From Pseudomonadota bacterium (lineage in GTDB: Bacteria; Pseudomonadota; Alphaproteobacteria; Sphingomonadales; Sphingomonadaceae), in NCBI GenBank assembly GCA_023417515.1, contig JAEZFL010000027.1, forward strand, positions 1 through 64,000: a DNA stretch of 64,000 nt. Direction: 5' to 3'. Every line of letters begins with the position of its first letter. Positions within the stretch are counted from its first letter, which is position 1. Under the pieces are notes generated by a model. It had not been told where the DNA came from and made no database searches. It was given only the letters and a program-made list of their open reading frames with translations. A program made the position numbers and the translations under genes. Of the stretch, positions 16,587 through 24,709 are shown piece after piece.

Positions 16587-18114
16587 GGAACTGACGGGCA
16601 AGAAGCTCTTCGAGGCAAGACGCAAGGTTTTCCCGCGGCAGGTCGACGGCAGCTTCCGTCGCTTCAAGTGGGCGGTGATGGCGATTACCCTCACCATCTA
16701 TTACGTGACGCCCTGGCTGCGCTGGGACCGTGGCCCCCATGCCCCCGATCAGGCGGTGCTGGTGGACCTGGCCAATCGCCGCTTCTTCATGTTCTCGATC
16801 GAGATCTGGCCGCACGAATTCTATTATGTCGCCGGCTTGCTCATCATGGCCGGGATCGGGCTGTTCCTCGTCACCTCGGCCGTGGGGCGCGCGTGGTGCG
16901 GCTATGCCTGTCCGCAAACCGTCTGGACCGACCTGTTCGTCCATGTCGAGCGCTTCATCGACGGGGACCGAAACGCCCAGATCCGTTTGCAGAATGCGCC
17001 CTGGACGGCGTCCAAGATCGCCAAGCGTGTAATCAAGCACTTCATCTGGCTGCTGATCGCGCTCGCAACGGGCGGCGCTTGGATTTTCTATTTCGCGGAC
17101 GCGCCCACCCTCGCCCGCGATCTCTTCGCTGGCGAGGCTCCCTTCGTCGCCTATGCGACCATCGGTATCCTCACGGGGACGACCTACTTCCTTGGCGGGC
17201 TTCTGCGCGAGCAGGTGTGCATTTACATGTGTCCGTGGCCTCGCATCCAGGGCGCGATGCTTGACGAGAAATCGCTGCTCGTCACCTACAAATATTGGCG
17301 CGGGGAGCCGCGCACGCGCGGGACTAAGCGCGCCGGACCCGCGGTTCGCCGGCCCGAAGAAGCCGACCCCGGCGCCGAGCCGCAACATGGCCTGCCCCTG
17401 GTCGCCGCACTTGCGGCCAATCCCAACAAGCTCCCGGAGGTCGGCGACTGCATCGATTGCAACGCTTGCGTCGCCGTGTGCCCGACCGGGATCGACATCA
17501 GGGAAGGCTCCCAGATCGGCTGCATCACCTGCGGCCTGTGCATCGACGCGTGCGACCAGGTTATGGTCAAGATCGGACGGCCGAAGAAACTCATCGGCTA
17601 CACCACCATTCTCGATGCGACGCTCGCGGCCCAGGGCAAGATCCCTGAGACTCCGCTAAAACGACTCTTCCGTCTTCGAACGATCATCTACTTTCTGGTC
17701 TGGGCCGGCATCGGCTTGGGCATGCTGTTCGCGCTCGGCGCGCGGACGCGCGTCGACCTCAGCGTTCAGCAGGGGCGTAACCCGACCTTTGTCCTGCTCG
17801 CCGACGGCAGCGTCAGAAACAATTATACGGTGAAGATCCGCAACATGCAGGCCCGCCCCCGCACCATGGAAATCGGGATCGAGAACCTCCCGGGTGCCGT
17901 GATGTGGGCCGAAGGTGGGAAACGTGAGGGGGCAGGCAGGACCGTGCGAGTGGACGTGCCGGCCGATCAGGTCTCCAGCACGCGCGTCTTTGTCGTCGCG
18001 CCGCCTGCCGCCGAGGCGCGGGAGTCGCTCGACTTCACCGTGCGCGCACTGGACCAGGAAGGCGGCGGCGATCGAGAGGAGAGCTTCTTCGAGCGACCGG
18101 GGAGCGGGCAATGA
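16573..18114 (+). CDS. ccoG: Cytochrome c oxidase accessory ferredoxin-like protein
   Basis: A 513-aa membrane protein of the CcoG/RdxA/FixG family, which helps copper handling for cbb3 oxidase assembly. It has several membrane helices in the first 220 residues, with WCGYACPQTVWTD and CIYMCPWPRIQGAML. Two 4Fe-4S sites follow, CIDCNACVAVCPTG and CITCGLCIDACD, and a C-terminal beta-rich FixG domain starts after the last helix. About 40 residues rich in Pro, Arg and Ala sit between WRGEPRTRG and VGDCIDC, where I expect a shorter link in most homologues. It overlaps the 3' end of ccoP by 14 bases. Confidence 0.93.
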   Translation: MAAPEELTGKKLFEARRKVFPRQVDGSFRRFKWAVMAITLTIYYVTPWLRWDRGPHAPDQAVLVDLANRRFFMFSIEIWPHEFYYVAGLLIMAGIGLFLVTSAVGRAWCGYACPQTVWTDLFVHVERFIDGDRNAQIRLQNAPWTASKIAKRVIKHFIWLLIALATGGAWIFYFADAPTLARDLFAGEAPFVAYATIGILTGTTYFLGGLLREQVCIYMCPWPRIQGAMLDEKSLLVTYKYWRGEPRTRGTKRAGPAVRRPEEADPGAEPQHGLPLVAALAANPNKLPEVGDCIDCNACVAVCPTGIDIREGSQIGCITCGLCIDACDQVMVKIGRPKKLIGYTTILDATLAAQGKIPETPLKRLFRLRTIIYFLVWAGIGLGMLFALGARTRVDLSVQQGRNPTFVLLADGSVRNNYTVKIRNMQARPRTMEIGIENLPGAVMWAEGGKREGAGRTVRVDVPADQVSSTRVFVVAPPAAEARESLDFTVRALDQEGGGDREESFFERPGSGQ

Positions 18115-18572
18115 CCGGGCGGGAGTTCACCGGGCGGCACATGGCCGTGATAATCATCTCGTTCTTCGGCGTCGTCATCGCGGTCAATCTGCTGATGGCT
18201 TCCTTCGCAACCCGAACCTTCGGCGGCACCGTGGTCGACAACAGCTATGTCGCCAGCCAGCGCTTCAACGGCTGGCTCCAGGAAGCGCGCGAGCAGGCGC
18301 AATTGCAGTGGACCGCCGATATCTCCACCGATCCTATGGGTCACCTGGTGGCGCAGATCCATGGTGCAGGCGGCGCCGTTGCCCAAGCCAGCCTGGAGGC
18401 CCATGCCACCCATCCGCTCGGCCGCCAGCCGGAGCGTCGGCTGTCGCTCGCGCAGACGGAGCCTGGAACCTACCGATCGAGCGAGCCGCTCCCAAGCGGG
18501 CGCTGGATCATCCGGCTATCCGTCCGCCAGGGCGAGCACGAGGCCCGCTACGTGACCGAGGTTAGGCGGTGA
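18111..18572 (+). CDS. ccoH: FixH/CcoH cbb3 oxidase assembly protein
   Basis: A 153-aa protein with one N-terminal transmembrane helix (about residues 12-32) starting GREFTGRHMAVIIISFF, the FixH signature, and a periplasmic domain. It is needed with CcoI for assembly of the oxidase. Both ends overlap the neighbours by four bases (ATGA with ccoG, GTGA with ccoI), so translation is coupled. Confidence 0.92.
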   Translation: MTGREFTGRHMAVIIISFFGVVIAVNLLMASFATRTFGGTVVDNSYVASQRFNGWLQEAREQAQLQWTADISTDPMGHLVAQIHGAGGAVAQASLEAHATHPLGRQPERRLSLAQTEPGTYRSSEPLPSGRWIIRLSVRQGEHEARYVTEVRR

Positions 18573-20713
18573 ACGCCCCCGCCCGGGTGACGGCCGAAGA
18601 CGGGCTTAGAACGTCGCTGTTCAACGTTCCCGGAATTCACTGCGCCGGATGCATTTCCAAGATCGAGCGAGGCCTTGCGCAGGCTCAAGGCGTGCGCGCG
18701 GCGCGCGTCAATTTCACCGCCAAGCGGGTACGGATCGAACATGATGCGGCGATCGGCGAGGAGCACATCCAGTCGGAGCTTCGCCGGCTCGGCTTCGCCG
18801 CGGAACCCTTCGTCGGGGACACGGCCCCACCCACAACTCGGGAAGGACAGCAGCTCCTGCGGGCTCTCGGCGTCGCCGGCTTCGCTTCGATGAACGTCAT
18901 GCTTCTCTCGGTGTCGGTCTGGTCCGGAGCGACCGGCGCGACTCGCGACTTCTTCCATCTCCTGTCCGGGATCATCGCGCTCCCCGCGGTCGCCTATGCC
19001 GGGCGCCCGTTCTTCACGAGCGCCTGGAACGCGCTCAGGCGAGGGCGCACCAACATGGACGTCCCGATCTCGGTCGGCGTCCTCGGCGCGTGTGCGATCA
19101 GCATCCATGAGACCGCGATCTCCGGCCCGAATGCCTATTTCGACGGCGCGGTCACCCTGCTTTTCTTCCTGCTCGTCGGGCGCGTGCTCGATCAATCCAT
19201 GCGCTCGCGCGCGGAAGACGGCGCGGCGGCGCTGCTTCGCCGAATGGCGCCGGGCGCCTGGATCCGAACCGCGGACGGCCGTCAATGGCGGCCGAAGGAG
19301 GAGCTCGCGCCGGGCATGACCATGCTCGTCGCGGCCGGCGACCGGCTCGCTGCCGATGGCACGGTGGCGGGGGGCCAAAGCGCCATCGACCGATCGCTCC
19401 TGACCGGCGAGAGTGCCCCGGAGCCGGTCGCCGGCGGCGCTCAAGTCCTCGCCGGAACCCTCAATCTCGAGGCGCCGATCGAGGTCAAGGTGACAGCGGC
19501 CGGCGAATCGACGACCTTGGCCGAGATCGCCCGACTGATGGACGCTGCGGGGGGCTCCAAGTCCCGCTACGTCCGGATCGCCGACCGTGCCGCCAGATAT
19601 TATGCCCCCGCCGTGCACAGCCTGGCGGCTTTGTCGCTCGTCCTGTGGCTCGTGTTGGGAGCGGGGCTTCACCAGGCCGTATTGGTCGCCGTCGCGGTGC
19701 TGATCATAACCTGCCCCTGTGCGCTTGGGCTCGCCGTGCCGGTTTCCCAAGTCGTCGCCGCGGGATCGCTGATGCGCGCTGGCGTTCTGCTCAAGGACGG
19801 CTCCGCGCTCGAGCGGTTGGCGGAGGTGGACCTCGCTCTGTTCGACAAGACCGGAACCCTGACTCTGGGCCGTCCGGTCCCCGTCGGCCCGTTCGACTTG
19901 TCCGCAGACGAGAAAGGGATCGCCCTCGCCCTGGCGGTGGCGAGCCGTCACCCCGTCTCGCGGGCGCTTGCCGAGGCGCTTGAGAGCGAGGGGGTGGTCG
20001 CGGCCGAGCTGTCGGACATTGCCGAGCATCCGGGCATGGGTGTTTCGGCGAGGCATGAGGAACGCCTGGTGCGGCTCGGCCGTCCGGTATGGACGGGTGC
20101 GGAGGGCGAGGCGCATTCGGAGGACGTGCTTCTCACCTCGCTGGCGATAGCGCATGCCCCGCCTCGCCTGCTGGCCTTCCGCGATCGACTCCGGCCCGAC
20201 GCTGAGCTTGCGATATCGACGCTCACCGACACCGGCCTGTCGCCGACGGTGATTTCTGGAGACCGCACAGCGGCCGTATGTCGGTTTGCCGACCAGCTCG
20301 GAATGGCCGCGCATCCCGAGTTGCTGCCGCAGGACAAGGTGGCGATGATCGAGCGGCTCCAGCAGCAGGGTCGCAAGGTGCTGATGGTCGGCGACGGCCT
20401 TAACGACGGTCCGGCGCTGAAGGCGGCGCATGTCTCCATCGCGCCCTCATCGGCCAGCGACGTCAGCCAGATCGCGGCCGATATCCTCGTCCTTGGCGAC
20501 AGCCTCAAGCCTGTCGCCATCGCTCACAAGGTGGCGCGCCGAACCTCGCGCGTGGTGCGCCAGAACTTCGCGCTGGCGATCGGCTACAATGTCATCGCGG
20601 TCCCGCTTGCATTTGCCGGGCTTGTGACTCCGCTGGTGGCGGCCGTGTCGATGTCGGCCTCGTCGATCCTGGTGATCGGCAACAGTCTCCGGCTGCGCAA
20701 GGCGGCACAGTGA
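18569..20713 (+). CDS. ccoI: Copper-translocating P-type ATPase for cbb3 assembly
   Basis: A 714-aa P1B-type ATPase. An N-terminal heavy-metal domain carries GIHCAGC (Cys25 and Cys28). The membrane ion motif is TCPCALGLAVP, the phosphorylation loop FDKTGTLTLG and the hinge GDGLNDGPALKAAH. It moves copper outward to load CuB of CcoN, as FixI/CcoI proteins do, rather than acting in copper resistance; its place between ccoH and ccoS supports this. Start is GTG at 18569, overlapping ccoH. Confidence 0.95.
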   Translation: MNAPARVTAEDGLRTSLFNVPGIHCAGCISKIERGLAQAQGVRAARVNFTAKRVRIEHDAAIGEEHIQSELRRLGFAAEPFVGDTAPPTTREGQQLLRALGVAGFASMNVMLLSVSVWSGATGATRDFFHLLSGIIALPAVAYAGRPFFTSAWNALRRGRTNMDVPISVGVLGACAISIHETAISGPNAYFDGAVTLLFFLLVGRVLDQSMRSRAEDGAAALLRRMAPGAWIRTADGRQWRPKEELAPGMTMLVAAGDRLAADGTVAGGQSAIDRSLLTGESAPEPVAGGAQVLAGTLNLEAPIEVKVTAAGESTTLAEIARLMDAAGGSKSRYVRIADRAARYYAPAVHSLAALSLVLWLVLGAGLHQAVLVAVAVLIITCPCALGLAVPVSQVVAAGSLMRAGVLLKDGSALERLAEVDLALFDKTGTLTLGRPVPVGPFDLSADEKGIALALAVASRHPVSRALAEALESEGVVAAELSDIAEHPGMGVSARHEERLVRLGRPVWTGAEGEAHSEDVLLTSLAIAHAPPRLLAFRDRLRPDAELAISTLTDTGLSPTVISGDRTAAVCRFADQLGMAAHPELLPQDKVAMIERLQQQGRKVLMVGDGLNDGPALKAAHVSIAPSSASDVSQIAADILVLGDSLKPVAIAHKVARRTSRVVRQNFALAIGYNVIAVPLAFAGLVTPLVAAVSMSASSILVIGNSLRLRKAAQ

Positions 20714-20883
20714 ACGGCCTCGCCATCCTCATCCCGGTCGCGCTGCTGCTTGGTTTTACCGGCCTGATCGCCTTCCTCTGGGCGCTTCGCAAAGGGCAGT
20801 TCGAAGACCTGGACGGCGCCGCGATGCGCATCCTGATCGACGAGGACGAGGAAGACGAAGATCGGGAGCCGCCACAGCCATGA
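20710..20883 (+). CDS. ccoS: cbb3 oxidase maturation protein
   Basis: A 57-aa single-helix protein starting from GTG (NGLAILIPVALLLGFTGLI), with the family motif FLWALRKGQFEDLDGAAMRI and a strongly acidic tail. CcoS is required for incorporation of haem and copper cofactors into CcoN. It overlaps ccoI (GTGA) and the next small gene (ATGA). Confidence 0.93.
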   Translation: MNGLAILIPVALLLGFTGLIAFLWALRKGQFEDLDGAAMRILIDEDEEDEDREPPQP

Positions 20884-21089
20884 AAATCTGCCCCGCATGC
20901 GAGGAACCGCTCAATGACGGCGCCATCGTCTGCACGCATTGCGGCCGCCAGTTGGAGCCGATCCCGGCTGTCGCCGACAGCGGCGAGGTGCCGACACCGA
21001 GTTACATCAAGATGGGGTGCGGTATCCTCATCATCGCCTTGTTCGCACTCATCCTGTGGACGTTTTCAGAGTCGCTCAGCCTCAATTGA
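20880..21089 (+). CDS. Zinc-ribbon single-helix membrane protein
   Basis: A 69-aa protein with an N-terminal zinc ribbon made of two CxxC pairs (CPAC and CTHC, 12 residues apart), a short linker, and one C-terminal hydrophobic helix at about 45-63. Its ATG overlaps the ccoS stop, so it is translated with the cbb3 assembly genes. I do not know it as part of the standard ccoNOQP-GHIS set. It could hold a metal or act as a small assembly or quality-control factor; no function can be assigned from sequence. Confidence 0.75.
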   Translation: MKICPACEEPLNDGAIVCTHCGRQLEPIPAVADSGEVPTPSYIKMGCGILIIALFALILWTFSESLSLN

Positions 21090-21160
21090 CCTTTGAAAAG
21101 GAGAAGGGGCGCCTCCACTAGTCCCCGCTTGCCCCTGGGCCGGCCGCCACTCACTCTCCC

Positions 21161-21192
21161 GAGCACTTCCCGTGCTCCCGAGTTCTGTTTTT
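21161..21192 (+). terminator. Weak terminator-like hairpin after the cco operon
   Basis: GAGCAC-TTCCC-GTGCTC forms a six-base-pair stem at 21161-21177, followed after about ten bases by a run of five T. The gap between stem and T-run is longer than ideal, so it is only a candidate end point for the cco transcript. The rest of 21090-21462 holds nothing I recognise. Confidence 0.3.
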
Positions 21193-21462
21193 GTATGCGT
21201 GGCGCGCCCAACATGGCGAAAATGGGCACTCAGATCATTGGACATTTCGATCGGACCCGGCCTCTGGGTCTGAAATGCGCCCAAGGCGGACGTTGAACGC
21301 CGGTGCCGCTAATCCCAAGAGCAGACGCCTCCGGCCAGTGATGCGCTGGCCTGCGCAACCCGTCCCATCGTTTCGAGACGTGACGGGATACCGCACAAAG
21401 CGGGTAGGAACGACCGACGACCGCGCCGGGTTTTGTGGAGCGACGATAAGGGACCACGGGAC

Positions 21463-21954
21463 ATGCCCACTCCACAAGAACTCGAACAGCGCTTCTGGAA
21501 GGCGCTCAAGTCCGACATGACGATGATGCTCGGCCTCAACGGCGTCGAGGACGGGCATGCCCGCCCGATGACTGCACAGTTCGAGGACGAGAGCGGGCCG
21601 ATCTGGTTCTTCACCGCGAAGGACACTGCGCTGGTCGAGGGTCTGACCGACGGCGACCGCGCCATCGCGACTTTCGCCTCCAAGGGTCACGACCTGTTCG
21701 CGACCGTTCACGGCAGCCTGCGGGTCGACAACGACCGAGCGGTGATCGACCGGCTGTGGAACCCCTTCGTCGCCGCCTGGTACGAGGAGGGCAAGGACGA
21801 CCCGAAGCTCGCTCTCCTCAGGTTCGATGCGGAGCGGGCGGAGATCTGGCTGAACGGCTCGAGCCTCGTCGCCGGCGTCAAGGCGCTGCTCGGCGTCGAT
21901 CCCAAGAAGGATTATCAGGACAAGGTCGCGGAGGTCGAGCTCGGCCACAGCTGA
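21463..21954 (+). CDS. Pyridoxamine 5'-phosphate oxidase-like general stress protein
   Basis: A 163-aa protein of the split-barrel flavin-binding fold, resembling general stress protein 26 (PNPOx-like). Visible features are ARPMTAQFEDESGPIWFFTA, the strand pair IATFASKGHDLFATVHGSL and the C-terminal LNGSSLVAGVKALLGVDP. Such proteins bind FMN or F420-like cofactors; the reaction here is unknown. ATG 21463 is preferred over an upstream in-frame ATG because the shorter form fits the family start. It is a single gene between the cco and his operons. Confidence 0.8.
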   Translation: MPTPQELEQRFWKALKSDMTMMLGLNGVEDGHARPMTAQFEDESGPIWFFTAKDTALVEGLTDGDRAIATFASKGHDLFATVHGSLRVDNDRAVIDRLWNPFVAAWYEEGKDDPKLALLRFDAERAEIWLNGSSLVAGVKALLGVDPKKDYQDKVAEVELGHS

Positions 21955-22201
21955 TCCAGCTGCCGGGGACGGTTGGGCCGGCTCAGGCCGCAGACATCCC
22001 ACTACCTGCTTTTGGACCGCCCGGACCTATTTGCCCCTGTCACCGCATCCAACATTGCCGCAGGCCGCGACCCGCTATGACGGCGGCACACACGCCCAGC
22101 TCCGTTCCTCGTAATCGTGGCCGCGACGCAATTCCGAGGTTGCAGAATCGCCGAGGCGCCATTAGCTGCGCGTTACAACGTGTTAATACGGTGGAACGAA
22201 C

Positions 22202-22534
22202 ATGGCACTTCAGCAGCAGTCGAGACTCGAGCCGACGCGGGATGCGGACAAGCTGACCGCTGATCTCTGCCGGGCGCTTCTAACGCCGGGCGATGAGAAC
22301 GCGATGCGGCGGTTGCTCGTCGACCTGTGCACACCGGCCGAGATTCGGACGCTGGCCGAACGCTGGCACGTCGCGCGACTGCTTGACGGGAGCGATCTCT
22401 CGTACCGGGAAATTCAGGAGGCGACCGGCGTCAGCACGACCACCGTCGTGCGCGTCGCGCGATTCCTGAAGCAGGAGCCTCATCAAGGTTACCGCCTGGC
22501 TCTTGACTCGGCGCGAGGCAGCGATGCTGGTTGA
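22202..22534 (+). CDS. YerC/YecD-type TrpR-related HTH protein
   Basis: A 110-aa helical DNA-binding protein of the TrpR superfamily. Residues 45-90 carry the TrpR-like core (LCTPAEIRTLAERWHVARLL, then YREIQEATGVSTTTVVRVAR). This family is commonly found next to histidine genes and may repress them, though its ligand is not established. The last 11 bases overlap hisG, so it is the first gene of the his operon and a candidate local regulator. Confidence 0.85.
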   Translation: MALQQQSRLEPTRDADKLTADLCRALLTPGDENAMRRLLVDLCTPAEIRTLAERWHVARLLDGSDLSYREIQEATGVSTTTVVRVARFLKQEPHQGYRLALDSARGSDAG

Positions 22535-23414
22535 CGAAGCGCGCCTGCACATCGCCGTCCAGAAGTCGGGTCGACTATCGGATCTCAGTCGAGGGCTGCT
22601 CCGCGACGCCGGACTTCGAGTTCAGAACGGCAAGAACGAGCTGACTGCGCGAGTCGAGAACTTCGCGGCAGACCTGATGTTCGTCCGCGACGACGATATC
22701 CCGACTTTCGTCAGCGACGGTGTGTGCGAGTTCGGAATGGTCGGCGAGAATGTGCTGCGCGAGTTCGCGCTGGACGAGCCCGAGCCGCGGTTCGAGGTGG
22801 TCGCCTCGCTCGGCTTCGGCCGATGCACGCTTAAGCTCGCGGCACCCGAGGCAGTCGAGTGGAACGGGGTGAGCTCGCTTGCGGGATCGCGGATCGCGAC
22901 CTCGTATCCGCGGATTGTTCAGCGCTTTCTCGACGACAATGGCGTCGCGGCGACGGTGGTGAAGATGAATGGTGCGGTGGAGCTTGCTCCACGGCTCCAG
23001 ATCGCCCCTTTCATCTGCGACCTCGTTTCCACCGGCGCCACGCTGGAGGCGAATGGCCTCCACCCGGTCATGACCGTGTTCGAGAGCGAAGCGGTGCTAA
23101 TCCGAACACGCAAACCCTTCTCGGAAGCGAAGCAGGAGCAGGGCGACCGGTTGATGAGCCGGATCGAGGGCGTGCTGGCGACCAAGGAATCCAAGTACAT
23201 CATGTTGAACGCGCCGGGCGACGCGCTTGAGAAGATCACCGCGATCCTCCCCGGCGCGGAGGCGCCGACGGTGCTGCCGCTTCACGGCCGCCCCGGACAT
23301 TTCGCCGTCCATGCGGTCTGCCAGGAATCGGTCTTCTGGGAGACCCTCCAGAAGCTGAAGGCGACCGGGGCGTCGGCCATCCTCGTCCTCCCCATCGAAA
23401 AGATGATGCTGTGA
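22524..23414 (+). CDS. hisG: ATP phosphoribosyltransferase, long form
   Basis: A 296-aa HisG of the long, self-regulated type, catalysing the first and committed step of histidine synthesis from ATP and PRPP. The PRPP loop region is DLVSTGATLEANGL. The C-terminal 80 residues (HVAVHAV-like part around LPLHGRPGHFAVHAVCQES) form the ACT-like domain that binds histidine for feedback inhibition. No hisZ is therefore needed. ATG 22524 lies within the end of the TrpR-like gene with GAGGC upstream. Confidence 0.93.
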   Translation: MLVDEARLHIAVQKSGRLSDLSRGLLRDAGLRVQNGKNELTARVENFAADLMFVRDDDIPTFVSDGVCEFGMVGENVLREFALDEPEPRFEVVASLGFGRCTLKLAAPEAVEWNGVSSLAGSRIATSYPRIVQRFLDDNGVAATVVKMNGAVELAPRLQIAPFICDLVSTGATLEANGLHPVMTVFESEAVLIRTRKPFSEAKQEQGDRLMSRIEGVLATKESKYIMLNAPGDALEKITAILPGAEAPTVLPLHGRPGHFAVHAVCQESVFWETLQKLKATGASAILVLPIEKMML

Positions 23415-24709
23415 GATTTCTCGACTGGAGCGAATTGTCGGCTGCGGAGCGGCAACGTGCGCTCTCACGGCCGGAGCGCCGCTGCGATCCCGCGCTGACG
23501 GACGGTGTACGCGTAATCGTGGAACGGGTCCGCTCTGGCGGCTGGGAAGCGCTCTGCGCGGAGGCCGAGCGGATCGACGGTCAGGCGCCGCGGTTGGAAC
23601 GCGTCGCACCGGCGGCGGCCGACGCGCGGCGCCTGCTCGAAGCGGAGCAGGTCGAGGCGATCGAGTTCGCGGCGCGGAACATCGCCTTGTTCCACGAGCG
23701 CAGCCGGCCCCTTGATCAATCGGTGGAGACCGTCCCCGGTCTCATCGTGCGCAAGGTGTGGCGGCCGATCGATCGGGTGGGCCTCTACGTACCGGGCGGG
23801 AAGACGCCGCTCTTCTCGTCGCTACTGATGCTGGCACTGCCAGCCAAGGCCGCCGGGGTTCGCGAGATCGTTGTGGTGACCCCGCCTCGAGCCGAAGGGG
23901 GGCTCGATCCCGCGCTTGCGATCGCGGCCGAGATTTGCGGCATCGACGCGATTTGGACCGTCGGTGGCGCCCAGGCTGTCGCCGCGCTCGCATTCGGCGC
24001 GGGCGACATAGCGCGGGTCGACAAGATCTGCGGGCCGGGCAATGCCTGGGTCGCGGAAGCGAAGACATACGTCGCATCGCTTGCCGGCGGATCCGCGATC
24101 GATCTTCCGGCCGGGCCGAGCGAGCTGATGGTGATTGCGGACGCCGCCGCCAATCCGCGCATCGTCGCCGCCGACCTCCTCAGCCAGGCCGAGCATGACG
24201 CCGACGCCCAGGTCCTGCTGGTGACGGACTGCGTACAGCTGGCGAGAGAGGTGAGCAGCGAGGTCGAGGCGCAGGCCGCTCTGCTCCCGCGACAGGAAGC
24301 GGTTCGTGGAGCGCTCTCCAATGCGCGCATCATCATCACGGACAGCGTGGATCAGGCCGTCGACGTGGCGAACGGCTACGCACCCGAGCATCTCTCGCTT
24401 GCTGTTGAGGATGCCGAAGCGCTCGTCGCGCGCGTCCGCAATGCCGGCGCGGTCTTCGCAGGGCGCAACGCCGCCGAGACGATCGGCGATTATCTGGCGG
24501 GATCGAGCCACGTGCTTCCGACCGACGGCGCCGCCCGGGCGTGGAGCGGCGTCTCTGTCTACACTTTCCTCAAGGTGATGAGCGTCCAGATCCTGACTTC
24601 GAAAGCCGCCGATCGGGTCGCGGCTCCGGCCGCAATCCTGGCGCGGCTTGAGGGGCTTGAGGCGCATGCGCGGGCGGCAGAGGCGCGGCGCGAGCAGGTG
24701 CCGGCATGA
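23411..24709 (+). CDS. hisD: Histidinol dehydrogenase
   Basis: A 432-aa histidinol dehydrogenase, carrying out the last two oxidations to histidine with NAD and zinc. Signature segments include VGLYVPGGKTPLFSSLLMLA, GPGNAWVAEAKTYVA, DLPAGPSELMVIAD and SQAEHDADAQ, with the catalytic Glu/His near YAPEHLSLAVED. Starts at GTG 23411, four-base overlap with hisG. Confidence 0.96.
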   Translation: MRFLDWSELSAAERQRALSRPERRCDPALTDGVRVIVERVRSGGWEALCAEAERIDGQAPRLERVAPAAADARRLLEAEQVEAIEFAARNIALFHERSRPLDQSVETVPGLIVRKVWRPIDRVGLYVPGGKTPLFSSLLMLALPAKAAGVREIVVVTPPRAEGGLDPALAIAAEICGIDAIWTVGGAQAVAALAFGAGDIARVDKICGPGNAWVAEAKTYVASLAGGSAIDLPAGPSELMVIADAAANPRIVAADLLSQAEHDADAQVLLVTDCVQLAREVSSEVEAQAALLPRQEAVRGALSNARIIITDSVDQAVDVANGYAPEHLSLAVEDAEALVARVRNAGAVFAGRNAAETIGDYLAGSSHVLPTDGAARAWSGVSVYTFLKVMSVQILTSKAADRVAAPAAILARLEGLEAHARAAEARREQVPA

